64,000 bases of DNA, taken from contig NZ_LWMI01000016.1 of NCBI RefSeq assembly GCF_001640365.1, positions 310,001 through 374,000 of the forward strand. The letters are read 5' to 3'. Below the pieces are notes generated by a model. It was not told where the DNA came from, made no database searches, and saw only the letters and a program-made list of their open reading frames with translations. Both the position numbers and the translations under genes were made by a program. This DNA is from Candidatus Arsenophonus triatominarum. Lineage in GTDB: Bacteria > Pseudomonadota > Gammaproteobacteria > Enterobacterales > Enterobacteriaceae. This document shows, piece after piece, positions 41,969 through 54,293 of this stretch. Positions within the stretch are counted from its first letter, which is position 1. The number at the start of each line of letters is the position of its first letter.

Positions 41969-43003
41969 AAGCGTGTTGCTTAATAGTGAAATAAGGGTAT
42001 TTCGGTGATTGAAGTAAATTTTAGGCTGTTCTGAGATGGAAATTCCAAAGACCGGCACTAAGGAGTAAAAAGGTATCATCAATAAAGGGTCTACGATTCC
42101 GTAAAATTTGGGTCATACAACCGAGGCGCTTGATACCCGCGATGGCGTGTTCAACCGTAATACGGATGCCCGAGATTATTTGATTTTCTTGTTTTTGTTC
42201 AGGCGATAAAGGTCTTTTTCGAGTTCCTTTTTTTGGGATTTGTGTATTAGGATGCTGTTTATCTATACCTTGAAAACCGGTATCGGCCCAGATGGTTACC
42301 TCAGGGGGAATATGGCGAATTATATCGACTTTATCGAGTAAGCGTTTATCGTGACGGCGCCCATTTTTGATCATGGGGATAAATCCAATTTTCCTCGTTT
42401 CGTCAGTCATAATAAGCCCTTTTCGAGTGGTCTGTCTTTTCTTTCCCGAATACATTTTTTTTCGCCGACGCAGATTCTTAGGCTTTTGGACAGGTCGCTC
42501 TGTCCCATCAATAAAGACGTCTTTAACTCCAGGAAAGGCGCGAAAAAATTCCTCAGCAGAGCGAATTTGACGAGCGGGCAAAACACATTCTCGCCCCAAG
42601 GTCATCTCTAAAACCGGCAATAATATTTTTACCCAGCGACATACCCGTGTTCTATCTAAACCAAAAAGAAGTCCTTGCAAATCATAGGTCGGATAACATT
42701 TTAAATACAATAAAATAAAAAGCAGTTTATCTAATGGGGTTGGGATAAATCCTTTCTGCCCTGCACCCATTTGCCGCTCGTGATCTTTTCGATTCTTTTT
42801 CCGATAAATCAAATAACAAGCTGAAAATTCAGCGGCTAAATTTTTCAATTCTTCGACTGATAATCCAATGATTGCTTTACATAAACGATTATCTCGTAAC
42901 AACCGCTCTTTGTTGATCATTTCAAACCGTTATTTTCTAAGTTAAACCTCTTTTTATTGTCTATAGCGTGACAAAAAATGCAAGTCTCTATTCAGCAACT
43001 ATT
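41969..43003 (-). mobile_element. IS5-family element, complete copy 3
   Basis: Both terminal repeats are present. The flanking IS256 sequence is not contiguous, so an adjacent deletion accompanied or followed insertion. Confidence 0.92.
42021..42920 (-). CDS. IS5-family transposase
   Basis: Third intact 299-residue copy, with QENQII instead of QENKII near residue 247. All catalytic motifs are present. Confidence 0.92.
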   Translation of the reverse strand: MINKERLLRDNRLCKAIIGLSVEELKNLAAEFSACYLIYRKKNRKDHERQMGAGQKGFIPTPLDKLLFILLYLKCYPTYDLQGLLFGLDRTRVCRWVKILLPVLEMTLGRECVLPARQIRSAEEFFRAFPGVKDVFIDGTERPVQKPKNLRRRKKMYSGKKRQTTRKGLIMTDETRKIGFIPMIKNGRRHDKRLLDKVDIIRHIPPEVTIWADTGFQGIDKQHPNTQIPKKGTRKRPLSPEQKQENQIISGIRITVEHAIAGIKRLGCMTQILRNRRPFIDDTFLLLSAGLWNFHLRTA

Positions 43004-43656
43004 TTATTGGCTGAGCGTTCTGACTTACATAACCGTGGTATACAAGATATTTTAATCGCTTGTGTTGACGGATTAAAAGGGTTTCCAGAAGCGATGGCCA
43101 GTATTTTCCCGCAGACAGAAGTTCAGCCATGCGTAGTTCATCAAATTCGCAATAGCTTACGTTATATTGCCAGTAAAGACCAAAAAGCCTTTATGGCTGA
43201 TTTTAAGCCGGTTTATCGTGCAGATACTAAAGCGGCTGCTGAGCTTGCCCTTGATGAACTGGAAACGAAATGGGGTGAAAAATACCCGATAGTGCTAGAA
43301 TCCTGGCGAAGTAAATGGGAGTTGCTCAGTGCTTATTTTCGATACCCTAAAGCCATTAGAAAACCCATTTATACGACCAATGCAGTAGAGGCGGTTCATC
43401 GGCAGTTTAGGACATTAACTAAAACCAAAGGGGCTTTTCCTAATGAAAACAGCTTATTAAAATTACTCTATATTGGCATCAATCAGGTATCCAACAAATG
43501 GACTATGCCGATTAGTAACTGGGCGTTAACCATTGCTCAATTGTCCATCTATTTTAAAGGGCGCTTAGATGGTATAATCAAAAGATAAAATCCCCTGACA
43601 CAGAATTATGAACACCCTCATTTTCTTATTTTTAATCTAACTTAGTGGATACTACT

Positions 43657-46600
43657 ATGTTTTCATTTAGTCCAAGGTTGCAAACCAGAACATGTTGCCA
43701 GTGGTTAGTTTCTTTCTTGTCCTTATCTTGTGGTTTATTCTTTCTTTTTAATGCAACGTTAGTTGAGAGTGCTACCTTAACCAATATAACTTCAAGGCAA
43801 ACTATTCAAAACCAATTAAATGCCTTAAGTAATCGTAGCAATTTAACTGCGTATGAAACGCTAGCTTTATCTGACTACAAAAAAGCCATCCAATTTTATG
43901 ATGAATTAGCTGGATTAGAAAAACAAGCTGAATTAATGCAAAAAAGAGTGATGCAAGCGCCAAGAGAAGCGCGATATGCACTTGATAATTTAGCTAAAAT
44001 TAAACGTGAGCAACAACAAAGTGAGCAGACTAAAACTGAATATCAGCATTTATCATTATGGCAACTCGAGAGCCAGTTAAAAAATAAATTAGAAATATTA
44101 CAAAACCAGCAGGAAAATCTGGCCAATATTAATAACAACTTAGTTTCATTACAAACCCAGCCAGAGCGAGCAATGAATATTATGCTAGAAAATGCTCGGC
44201 GGCTACAAGATATTCGTTACCAACTAAATAATGATTTCTCTTCCAATGACGATATTCGGCCTTCTTTGCAAGTATTATTGCAAGTGGAACAATTATACCT
44301 GCAGCAGCAAAATAAATTTCAGCAACACTCATTACAAGCTAATACTCAATTACAGGATGTGCTACAGAAGCAACGTGATTATACAGCAACTTATCTTGAG
44401 TTAATTCAAAGTGATATACAATATATTCAGGCTGCTATTAATAATAAACGCTTAAATTATTCTGAGGAAACCGCTAAAGAAGCGCAACGCTCAACGATAA
44501 ATAGTCAGGAGGTGGAAGAATATCCGGTAATTAAACATGAAAAAGCGATTAATAAAGCACTGAGTGAACGTTTGATCTCAGTAACTCAAGATAGTAACCA
44601 ATTAGTACAAAAAGGAATAAGGATTAAATCTTGGCTAGAAAGAGCCATACAAGTAGAGAGTAATTTAAAAGAGCAAATTACTGTTTTACGAGGAAGTCTA
44701 TTACTTTCACGCATCCTTTTTCAAAAACAGATTAATTTGCCACCGAATATACTGACAAAAAATCTGCCCATCTTAATTGCCGATTTACGGCTGGAACAGT
44801 TTGATATTAACCAAGAGCGTGATCAGTTATATCAGTCTTCTAATTATATTAATAAGTTGGCCGATACAATAAATGATTCAATAGTAGATAAGACTAAGAC
44901 CATGCCACTTTCGAAGGAAGTCTGGCGGGCTTTGGAGTCACTGATTGATATACGCCGTGACCTTTTAGAACAGTTAAATATTCAACTGGGTAATCAGATT
45001 TCTCAGGCGATTAATTTACAGTTAGATCAACAACAATTACTGGGTGTCATTGATTCTTTAGAACAGACATTAGCTCAGCAAATTTTTTGGGTAAATAGTA
45101 ATAAACCGATTGATCTGACATGGCTAACTTCTTTTCCTGATGCGGCGAAAGCAGAAATTACCGCTTTTAATTTTAAATTACCATTAGTTAGCATAGTCAA
45201 AGGGTTAATTAACTCTTCTGTTGTCACGATTCCCCTTTTGTTGGCTTGTCTGTTCTTTTTTGGGATGAATCGCAAGTTTAAACAGCGTTTAAAAGAAATC
45301 AATGAGGAAGTTAGAGTGTTCAAAAAAGATAGCCAATTACATACCCCTGTAGCGTTAATTTTAACCCTAATGATGACGTTTCCTGGTGCTTTTATTGTAC
45401 TCGTTGTCGGTTACTGGTTTTTAAAAACAGGTAATCCTCATGGTGATTTTGTTTGGAGTTTTGCCCTGCAATTGGCTTTATTTTGGGTTTTATTTAGATG
45501 GTGTATTAATATTCTTAAGCCTGATGGTATTGCAGAAAATCATTTTTTAATTGCTAAAAAAGAGAATACCTGGTTACGCCAACATTTGATAAATTTGATG
45601 TTGCCGTTAATTGTGTTGATTTATTGGTCAAGTTATGGCGTCATGTATCCTTTGCGGTTGGCGGATGACGTCATCGGACAATTGATTGTTCTAATATTTC
45701 TGTTTTTGGTTTTTCTATTTACTTTGCCGTTTTGCCGTCGGATCTGGCAACTAAAAGGTGGGCATTTAACTCGCACTATTGTTATTACCATATTGGCTTT
45801 TTCTCCATTAGTACTAATTGGTTTAATGATGGTCGGTTATTATTACACTACTCTTCGGCTTTCAAGTCGTTGGATTGATAGTCTCTACTTATTACTCCTT
45901 TGGTATATTATTTACCATAGTTGTATTCGTGGATTATCGATAGCAGCGCGCAAGCTTGCTTATAAAAGGGCGTTAGAGCGCCGTCATAATATGACGCGAG
46001 AAGAACAAGAAAATGAACCGATCACCGAACCACCAATGTCAATTGAATTGATTAGTCAACAATCTCTACGTTTAACCAGTATGGTATTGTTTTTGATCTT
46101 TATCGTCGCTTTTTATTGGATTTGGTCAGATTTCATTACTATTTTCTCATTTTTAGATGGTATTCAACTTTGGCATACGAATGTACAAAGTGAGGCTGGT
46201 CATACTTTACAAGCAGTTACCCTAGCTAATTTAATTTTGGCGATTATTATTTTTATTGTCGCTTTAGTGATGACGCGAAATCTACCCGGTTTGTTAGAGG
46301 TTTTAGTATTGTCCCGGCTTAAGCTTCGGCAGGGATCAAGCTATGCGATCACGACGATGCTGACCTATATTATCATCGGTATTGGTACAATTATTGTATT
46401 AGCAATGTTAGGTGTTACTTGGAATAAGCTACAGTGGCTAGCGGCAGCATTAACATTTGGCTTAGGTTTTGGTCTACAAGAAATTTTTGCCAACTTTGTT
46501 TCGGGTATTATTATTCTGTTTGAACGGCCGGTCAGAATTGGTGATACTGTTACGATTGGTAATTTTTCAGGCACAGTGAGTAAAATTCGTATTCGAGCAA

Positions 46601-47037
46601 CCACCATAACTGATTTTGATCGCAAAGAAGTCATTATTCCTAACAAAGCATTTGTGACTGAACGTTTAATAAATTGGTCGTTAACAGATACTATTACCCG
46701 TATTATTATCAAGCTAGGCGTTGCCTATGGTTCTGATCTTGATAAAGTGAAGGCGATTTTATTACAGACAGCGCAAAGTAATAATAAGATCATGTCAGAT
46801 CCTGCGCCATTAGTATTTTTTACTGATTTTGGCGACAGTACTCTTAATCATGAATTACGTTTTTATGTTCGCCAGATAGCGGATAGAAGCACAACCTTGG
46901 ACGAAGTTAATCGACTGATTGATCGCTTATGTCGAGAACAAAATATCAATATTGCTTTTAATCAGTTAGAAGTTCATCTTCATAATAGCAAAGGTGATTC
47001 TGTGCAAGAAGTTGAGCGTACGCTAGGCGGTGTGTAG
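43657..47037 (+). CDS. mscK: Mechanosensitive channel MscK (KefA)
   Basis: A large multi-domain potassium-dependent mechanosensitive channel of about 1126 residues. It has a signal-like N-terminus (about 10-40), a long helical periplasmic domain rich in Gln and Asn (50-500; LVSLQTQPERAMNIM, QKQRDYTATYLELI, LLSRILFQKQINLP) and a run of membrane helices (515-880). The MscS core follows (from 895: LEVLVLSRLKLRQGSSYAIT, GLGFGLQEIFANFVSGIIIL, FERPVRIGDTVTIGNFSGTV, DRKEVIIPNKAFVTERLINW). These match E. coli MscK throughout. The stop TAG is formed by the IS3 end, so the final residues (after HNSKGDSVQEVERT) differ from the native tail by about ten residues. An IS256 end lies 37 bp upstream, replacing the promoter region. 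An in-frame GTG at 43645 is possible, but ATG 43657 aligns better. Confidence 0.96.
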   Translation: MFSFSPRLQTRTCCQWLVSFLSLSCGLFFLFNATLVESATLTNITSRQTIQNQLNALSNRSNLTAYETLALSDYKKAIQFYDELAGLEKQAELMQKRVMQAPREARYALDNLAKIKREQQQSEQTKTEYQHLSLWQLESQLKNKLEILQNQQENLANINNNLVSLQTQPERAMNIMLENARRLQDIRYQLNNDFSSNDDIRPSLQVLLQVEQLYLQQQNKFQQHSLQANTQLQDVLQKQRDYTATYLELIQSDIQYIQAAINNKRLNYSEETAKEAQRSTINSQEVEEYPVIKHEKAINKALSERLISVTQDSNQLVQKGIRIKSWLERAIQVESNLKEQITVLRGSLLLSRILFQKQINLPPNILTKNLPILIADLRLEQFDINQERDQLYQSSNYINKLADTINDSIVDKTKTMPLSKEVWRALESLIDIRRDLLEQLNIQLGNQISQAINLQLDQQQLLGVIDSLEQTLAQQIFWVNSNKPIDLTWLTSFPDAAKAEITAFNFKLPLVSIVKGLINSSVVTIPLLLACLFFFGMNRKFKQRLKEINEEVRVFKKDSQLHTPVALILTLMMTFPGAFIVLVVGYWFLKTGNPHGDFVWSFALQLALFWVLFRWCINILKPDGIAENHFLIAKKENTWLRQHLINLMLPLIVLIYWSSYGVMYPLRLADDVIGQLIVLIFLFLVFLFTLPFCRRIWQLKGGHLTRTIVITILAFSPLVLIGLMMVGYYYTTLRLSSRWIDSLYLLLLWYIIYHSCIRGLSIAARKLAYKRALERRHNMTREEQENEPITEPPMSIELISQQSLRLTSMVLFLIFIVAFYWIWSDFITIFSFLDGIQLWHTNVQSEAGHTLQAVTLANLILAIIIFIVALVMTRNLPGLLEVLVLSRLKLRQGSSYAITTMLTYIIIGIGTIIVLAMLGVTWNKLQWLAAALTFGLGFGLQEIFANFVSGIIILFERPVRIGDTVTIGNFSGTVSKIRIRATTITDFDRKEVIIPNKAFVTERLINWSLTDTITRIIIKLGVAYGSDLDKVKAILLQTAQSNNKIMSDPAPLVFFTDFGDSTLNHELRFYVRQIADRSTTLDEVNRLIDRLCREQNINIAFNQLEVHLHNSKGDSVQEVERTLGGV

Positions 47038-47184
47038 TGGTCAACTAAAATTGGCCACCCTGACTGTTCACGGAACAGTCGCTCTGATTCGTTTGGCGTT
47101 AATCCACCGTTATACCAGTGAGGTCTTATATCGCTATAGTAGTGGGTTATGTAGCGAATAATGGCTGACTGAGCAGTACTAAAG

Positions 47185-49164
<1,980 letters not shown>

Positions 49165-49498
49165 TCATTCTCCATTTCCAGCCGGTGGATTTTTTTCTTC
49201 ATTTCTCTGAACTCAATTTGTTCAGGTGTTAATGGCAGACCAGGCGATGTTTTCCCTTGACGTTCTAAACGAAGGGCTCTTACCCACCGGCTAATCGCTG
49301 AAAGACTGACGTTCATGCCTTTCGCGGCTTCCTGGTAGGTGTAATTTTGGTCAAGGACTAATTTGGCGGTTTCACATTTAAATTCAGCAGTAATTATTTT
49401 ACTCATTTCGGCACCTATAAAAATTATGAGGTAAGCATATCACCTCAACTTAGGTGGCCAAATTTAGTATGCCACTACAGCTTGTAATTCGGCTAAAT

Positions 49499-49690
49499 CA
49501 CGAGTTTCGCACAGGCATATAAAATTCCAGAAATGGCTTAAAAGCAATGGTTAATTTGCAAGTTACTAAAACGTATAAATTTGTTTAAATTATAATAAGT
49601 TGCTTTTAATTTATAAGATTTTGTCTATTTATATATTATGCTGAATTAAACTTAAAAATAGAGCGTTTTTTTATTGGTGCGAAACTCGTG
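49499..49690. repeat. 192-bp non-autonomous element
   Basis: Full copy with perfect 13-bp ends. It is flanked by AAAT on both sides (49495-49498 and 49691-49694), a likely 4-bp target duplication. Confidence 0.93.
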
Positions 49691-50176
49691 AAATAAAGAA
49701 TAAGGATTTATTAAAATATCACCACCAACGAAATGAGAAACTAATAAATAAAATCAGCAAGTTACTAATAAAGCAAATGTAATAGTACAATAAAAATAAC
49801 ATTATATTTATATTCTATTTTTTGCCATAAAACCTTATGTCAAAATTAATCAACCTATTTAGTAAATTTAATCAGTAAAATAAGATATTATTTTTATTCT
49901 TTTTTCTATTATTAAAATTATCCTTTTATTGTTAGAAGTTTATTTTAATCATAATGGATAACAAAATATTACCTTATATTGTAAAAGTTTAATTTTAGAA
50001 TCAATTTATCACTATAAATACATTATTATTTAAGATAAAAGTGACATATCCAGATGGATAAACCCCATTAAAATTGACTTAAGCAGTAAAAATTGCAATT
50101 GAAAACTAGGGTCGAAGTGTGTGATCCGTTATTATATCCACGATTTTTTGAAAAGGAATAACGAGGAAGCCTTGAG
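49691..50176. other. AT-rich region upstream of rdgC
   Basis: The first 90 bases form a short open frame ending near 49782 (KNKDLLKYHHQRNEKLINKI), perhaps the tail of a lost gene. The remainder has no gene. It presumably includes the rdgC promoter, but no clear -35/-10 pair stands out. Confidence 0.4.
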
Positions 50177-51085
50177 ATGTGGTTTAAAAATTTAATGATC
50201 TACCGCTTAAATCGGGAATTTACATTATCCGTCGATAAGCTTGAAAAACAACTTGCCACACTGGCTTATAGCCCATGCGGAAGCCAAGATATGATGAAAA
50301 TAGGTTGGACGTCACCGATGGAGCCTCACAGTGAAGCGCTAATACACTCGGTTAATAATCAAATTCTACTTTGTGCACAGAAGGAAGAAAAACTGCTGCC
50401 AGCACAAGTTATCAAACAAGAGTTACAAGCAAAAATTAAAAAACTAGAAACAGCTCAGGCGCGAAAACTGAAAAAAAGCGAAAAAGATCCATTGAAAGAC
50501 GAAGTAATTCATGCGCTTTTGCCCAGAGCTTTTAGTAAAATCAGTCATACTTATATCTGGTTAGATATAATCAATAACCTGATTATCGTAGATGCAGCCA
50601 GTACTAAGCGTGCTGAAGATAACCTGGCTTTTTTACGTAAAACATTAGGTTCGCTGCCAGTTGTACCTTTAAGTTATCAAAATCCGATCGAACTGACATT
50701 AACTGAGTGGGTACGCTCGGGCCAACCAGCCAATGGTTTTAGTTTATTGGACGAAGCTGAATTAAAAGCACCTGTTGAAGAAGATGGCGTGATCCGTTGT
50801 AAAAAACAAGATTTATGCTGCGATGAAATTATTGCCCATATTGAAGCTAAAAAACGGGTAACAAAATTAGCATTAGAATGGGAAGAGCGTATTCAATTCA
50901 TTCTTTCGGACGACGGAACTGTTAAAAGACTAAAATTTAGTGATCTAATAAAAGAACAAAATGATGATATTGATAAAACAGATTTTGCCCAACGTTTTGA
51001 TGCTGATTATATCTTGATGACAAACAAAATAAGTGCGTTGATAAAATGCCTAATTGATGCTTTAAGTGCAGAAATGAATACTTAA
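50177..51085 (+). CDS. rdgC: Recombination-associated protein RdgC
   Basis: RdgC forms a ring dimer that binds double-stranded DNA and restrains RecA. The 302-residue protein aligns along its full length with E. coli Rdg[117 protein letters not shown] and [14 protein letters not shown]. The start has AAGCCTTGAG upstream, a weak ribosome site. The gene stands alone, followed by a hairpin terminator. Its retention fits an organism with many repeats and much recombination, though that link is inference. Confidence 0.96.
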   Translation: MWFKNLMIYRLNREFTLSVDKLEKQLATLAYSPCGSQDMMKIGWTSPMEPHSEALIHSVNNQILLCAQKEEKLLPAQVIKQELQAKIKKLETAQARKLKKSEKDPLKDEVIHALLPRAFSKISHTYIWLDIINNLIIVDAASTKRAEDNLAFLRKTLGSLPVVPLSYQNPIELTLTEWVRSGQPANGFSLLDEAELKAPVEEDGVIRCKKQDLCCDEIIAHIEAKKRVTKLALEWEERIQFILSDDGTVKRLKFSDLIKEQNDDIDKTDFAQRFDADYILMTNKISALIKCLIDALSAEMNT

Positions 51086-51121
51086 TGTGATTGGCTTAGT
51101 AATGCACTAAAACCATTGGGA

Positions 51122-51152
51122 ATGGCGATTTTTAATCGCCAATTTAATTTTA
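51122..51152 (+). terminator. Rho-independent terminator of rdgC
   Basis: The stem TGGCGATT / AATCGCCA with a short T loop is followed by ATTTAATTTT, 37 bp after the rdgC stop. Confidence 0.7.
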
Positions 51153-51481
51153 TCGATTAGGTAAATTCCCCCTTCCCTGGCTGAATGATAAATAAACTCA
51201 TATCACTATACCTTTATTTGTTTAAATGAATAAATATAATTATTTGTAATAACTTATATACTTTTTATTACAAAATTGCCAACCATATAGATTATTATTT
51301 ATGATTCTCAGATTAGGATTTTATCGCTAAAAATAATAGCAATAACTGTTTCAGTTATATAAGGCAGGGAGTTTTATTAAAATCAATAATATAAATATAT
51401 TAAAAAGCAAATAAGAATTTTTCTTATTTACTTAACAGAGAATTGAATATACCGATTTTTATATTGAAAATATTAAATAGA

Positions 51482-51673
51482 CACGAGTTTCGCACCAATA
51501 AAAAAACGCTCTATTTTTAAGTTTAATTCAGCATAATATATAAATAGACAAAATCTTATAAATTAAAAGCAACTTATTGTAATTTAAATAAATTTATACG
51601 TTTTAGTAACTTGCAAATTAACCATTGTTTTTAAGCCATTTCTGGAATTTTATATTCTTGTGCGAAACTCGTG
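51482..51673. repeat. 192-bp non-autonomous element
   Basis: Full copy with perfect ends, flanked by ATAGA on both sides (51477-51481 and 51674-51678), a 5-bp target duplication. Confidence 0.93.
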
Positions 51674-52395
51674 ATAGATTAAAAAAAACGTTATTTTGGC
51701 TAGATAACGTTAATACTAATATAGTTAAATATTATTGATATACTTTGCTGTATGTAGTTATCAAATCAGTCAGCCCATTAAAATTTCTAAAAAATAGCTG
51801 TAAATCATAGCTAGCTTAGGAAATGCTCATGTTAATTAGCTAATAAATACAATTAGATATAAATTCTATTGTAAACATAACTATATTGTTTATACAAATA
51901 AATACAAAAATTCTGCTATCAATAGTGATTATCTACAATATTAATAATATATTATCTAATATTTATTCTATAATTAAACTCTATTTTGATGCAAGTATTT
52001 TTTTGTTAAATTATTTTGTCAATTTATAACGCAATTAAATTACCTTATTTTTTATAGGTAATTATACTGTACATTAAAACTGATCTTACTTAGTGTATTC
52101 ATTAGAATTATATATATTATAAATAGAATTTAACTAGTATATAATAAAAAATTGCTAATGTTTACTTCCAATTTATTAGCTTAAGAAAAATGAAATTAAT
52201 AACCATAAATAATATAAAATATGAATATAAATTTTTTGTTGTTATATCTTAACTTCAATTAATAGTTTATTATTTTACTACATTAATAAATTTGGAATTA
52301 TTAATTATATTACTTATTAACCATATAATTAACATGGATATGAAATATAAAAATATATAACACTATTGATTTATTACTAACCTAATTGAATAAAT
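51674..52395. other. Gene-free, extremely AT-rich stretch
   Basis: About 720 bp dominated by A and T with no open frame of coding character on either strand. It may be an eroded gene or a silent spacer between rdgC and exbD. No RNA motif is recognised. Confidence 0.5.
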
Positions 52396-52417
52396 ACTGG
52401 GTATTTAATTACCCAGT
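52396..52417 (-). terminator. Hairpin terminator after exbD
   Basis: ACTGGGTA and TACCCAGT form an 8-bp stem 22 bp beyond the exbD stop. The following T-run on the minus strand (ATTTATT) is weak, so efficiency is uncertain. Confidence 0.6.
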
Positions 52418-52438
52418 TTTGACATTATTAGCAATACT

Positions 52439-52867
52439 CTATTTTGTACTCTGTGACATTTCTATGCCAACTAATCCCACTTTAAGATAGCCAGATTTAC
52501 GTAATAAGTTCATTACATCCATTATCTTTTCATAATTTACTGTTTTATCTGCTTGAAAAAAAATAGTGGTTTCTTTATTTGTACCGGTTATTAGATCCAA
52601 TGCTGATGCCAATTGTTCCTGAGAGACATTTTGCTCTCCAACATACATTTGACCATTCGCTTTCACTGTTAAAAATAACGGTTTTTCCGGTCTAGGTTGG
52701 GGTTTAGCTGCAGAAGCCGGTAAATCAACTTTAATATCTACTGTCGCTAAAGGTGCAGCAACCATGAAAATAATCAGTAAAACCAACATTACATCAATAA
52801 ATGGTGTAACATTAATTTCATGCATTTCACCATTATCATTTAAATCATCGTTTAAACGGATCGCCAT
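52439..52867 (-). CDS. exbD: TonB-system energy transducer ExbD
   Basis: This 142-residue protein has a short cytoplasmic N-terminus (MAIRLNDDLNDNGEMHEINV) and a single membrane helix carrying the essential Asp in NVTPFIDVMLVLLIIFMVAA. The periplasmic domain (KPLFLTVKANGQMYVGEQNV, FFQADKTVNYEKIMDVMNLL) is normal. With ExbB it converts proton-motive force to energise TonB-dependent uptake. The start at 52867 has AAGG upstream and lies 6 bp after exbB. TonB itself is not in this window. Confidence 0.96.
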   Translation of the reverse strand: MAIRLNDDLNDNGEMHEINVTPFIDVMLVLLIIFMVAAPLATVDIKVDLPASAAKPQPRPEKPLFLTVKANGQMYVGEQNVSQEQLASALDLITGTNKETTIFFQADKTVNYEKIMDVMNLLRKSGYLKVGLVGIEMSQSTK

Positions 52868-52873
52868 AAGCAC

Positions 52874-53812
52874 TTACCTTTCTTTTTTACTATCAGCTAA
52901 ATCCAAATCTCTACCTAATAATACCGTCGCTTGAGCAGCTACATCACCCAGTTGACCACGGTAAGTATTAATCATGCGTGCAAATAAATTATAAATAACC
53001 ACCGCCGGTATCGCAGCTACCAGCCCTATTGCTGTGGCCAACAAAGCTTCTGCTATACCGGGCGCAACAACTGCTAAATTAGTCGTCTGAGAATGGGCTA
53101 TACTAATAAAGCTATTCATAATTCCCCAAACCGTACCAAATAAACCGATAAAGGGAGAAATTGCCCCTATGGTTGCTAAATAACCATTACCTCGTCCCAT
53201 GTAACGACTAATTGAAGCAACCACTCTTTCAAGGCGAAAACTGGCACGATCTTTGGTTCCATTTGAATCATGACTGCCAGCTGATAATGTTTTTTCCGCC
53301 ACAACTTCATCATATAATTTTCTAGTAACACTACTTTTTTTAAATGTTGCAGCAATTTCTACCACATCATCGAGTGATTTTACTTTAGATAGTTTTTGTT
53401 GTTCTTTTCGTAGCTGTCGGTATGCTCCAATCAATTCGATGCTTTTTGAGAAAAACAGTGCCCAGGTAATGATTGAAGCAACAATTAATCCTAGCATTAC
53501 TACCTTTACAACCATGTCAGCATGCTGATACATACTCCAAACCGAAAGATCTTGATCAAATCCTCCTTGTGCAGTTAATAAATTAGGTTCCTGTTGTAGA
53601 CTCACTAAATTTTTTTCCGCAGCAAGCTGTTTCTCGCTCGATTGCTCTTCATTAGCTGAAGTCGTTTGGATTTGATTTGTAGTGGATATATCTTGCTGAT
53701 TAAGTGTATTAACAGGCTGAAACTGCTCAGACAGACCTGCCGGATTTGTCTCGGCGAATGTTATATTTATCAAACTCATTGCCAATAAAATAGAAGCTAT
53801 CAATTTACGCAT
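52874..53812 (-). CDS. exbB: TonB-system proton channel ExbB
   Basis: The protein has 312 residues, longer than the 244 of E. coli because of an N-terminal extension. That extension has a signal-like segment (MRKLIASILLAMSLINITFA) and a Gln/Asn/Thr-rich stretch (about 21-85), as in several other Enterobacterales and Pseudomonas-type ExbB. The MotA/TolQ/ExbB domain follows: WSMYQHADMVVKVVMLGLIV (first helix), the cytoplasmic loop, and YLATIGAISPFIGLFGTVWG with IAEALLATAIGLVAAIPAVV (helices 2 and 3). A Fur-box-like site lies about 150 bp upstream. Confidence 0.95.
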   Translation of the reverse strand: MRKLIASILLAMSLINITFAETNPAGLSEQFQPVNTLNQQDISTTNQIQTTSANEEQSSEKQLAAEKNLVSLQQEPNLLTAQGGFDQDLSVWSMYQHADMVVKVVMLGLIVASIITWALFFSKSIELIGAYRQLRKEQQKLSKVKSLDDVVEIAATFKKSSVTRKLYDEVVAEKTLSAGSHDSNGTKDRASFRLERVVASISRYMGRGNGYLATIGAISPFIGLFGTVWGIMNSFISIAHSQTTNLAVVAPGIAEALLATAIGLVAAIPAVVIYNLFARMINTYRGQLGDVAAQATVLLGRDLDLADSKKER

Positions 53813-53956
53813 CAGTTGGCTATCACTCTTCGGTTATTTAACGTGATCCTTTTAGCTGATCATAACTTATGCCAGCTAGTCTATTGGTAGTAAATTTTGA
53901 TTTACCACGCTTACATTATGAAAAACTGAGTGATCATACCAGACATTAAATCATTT

Positions 53957-53975
53957 GATAGTAATTATCATTACT
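53957..53975. promoter_or_regulatory. Putative Fur box upstream of exbB
   Basis: GATAGTAATTATCATTACT matches 14 of 19 positions of the Fur consensus GATAATGATAATCATTATC by my count. Iron-regulated exbB is known in E. coli. A 192-bp repeat begins 22 bp away. Confidence 0.6.
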
Positions 53976-53997
53976 ATTTGATGAATTTTTTATTTAT

Positions 53998-54189
53998 CAC
54001 GAGTTTCGCACAGGCATATAAAATTCCAGAAATGGCTTAAAAGCAATGGTTAATTTGCAAGTTACTAAAACGTATAAATTTATTTAAATTACAATAAGTT
54101 GCTTTTAATTTATAAGATTTTGTCTATTTATATATTATGCTGAATTAAACTTAAAAATAGAGCGTTTTTTTATTGGTGCGAAACTCGTG
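53998..54189. repeat. 192-bp non-autonomous element
   Basis: Full copy with perfect ends between exbB and a 100-bp spacer. That spacer holds a 31-codon C-terminal-like frame (LREANIKNGKYLLRLSVIKT, stop at about 54286). No convincing target duplication is seen. Confidence 0.92.
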
Positions 54190-54293
54190 TTTGAGAGAAG
54201 CAAATATTAAAAATGGCAAATATCTGTTGCGATTATCAGTTATTAAAACAAGTCAAATTGCAGCAAAACTTATTGATAGCAGTTAAATAAACA

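Larger units (their letters stand above)
41913..43619 (+). mobile_element. IS256-family element C, fragments around an IS5 copy
   Basis: A 55-bp piece (DNKILSLFALGMSYHDI) precedes the IS5 element. After it the transposase resumes much further along (WLSVLTDLHNRGIQDILIAC region, with a small deletion), so the middle is deleted. The C-terminal part runs to 43588 with VEAVHRQFRTLTKTKG, and the right end stops at about 43619, only 37 bp before mscK. Confidence 0.9.

Noticed and set aside
54190..54287. Remnant of metC next to exbB
   Set aside because: The 31-codon tail (LREANIKNGKYLLRLSVIKT) does not resemble any part of cystathionine beta-lyase that I know, and metC would be expected to start here, not end.
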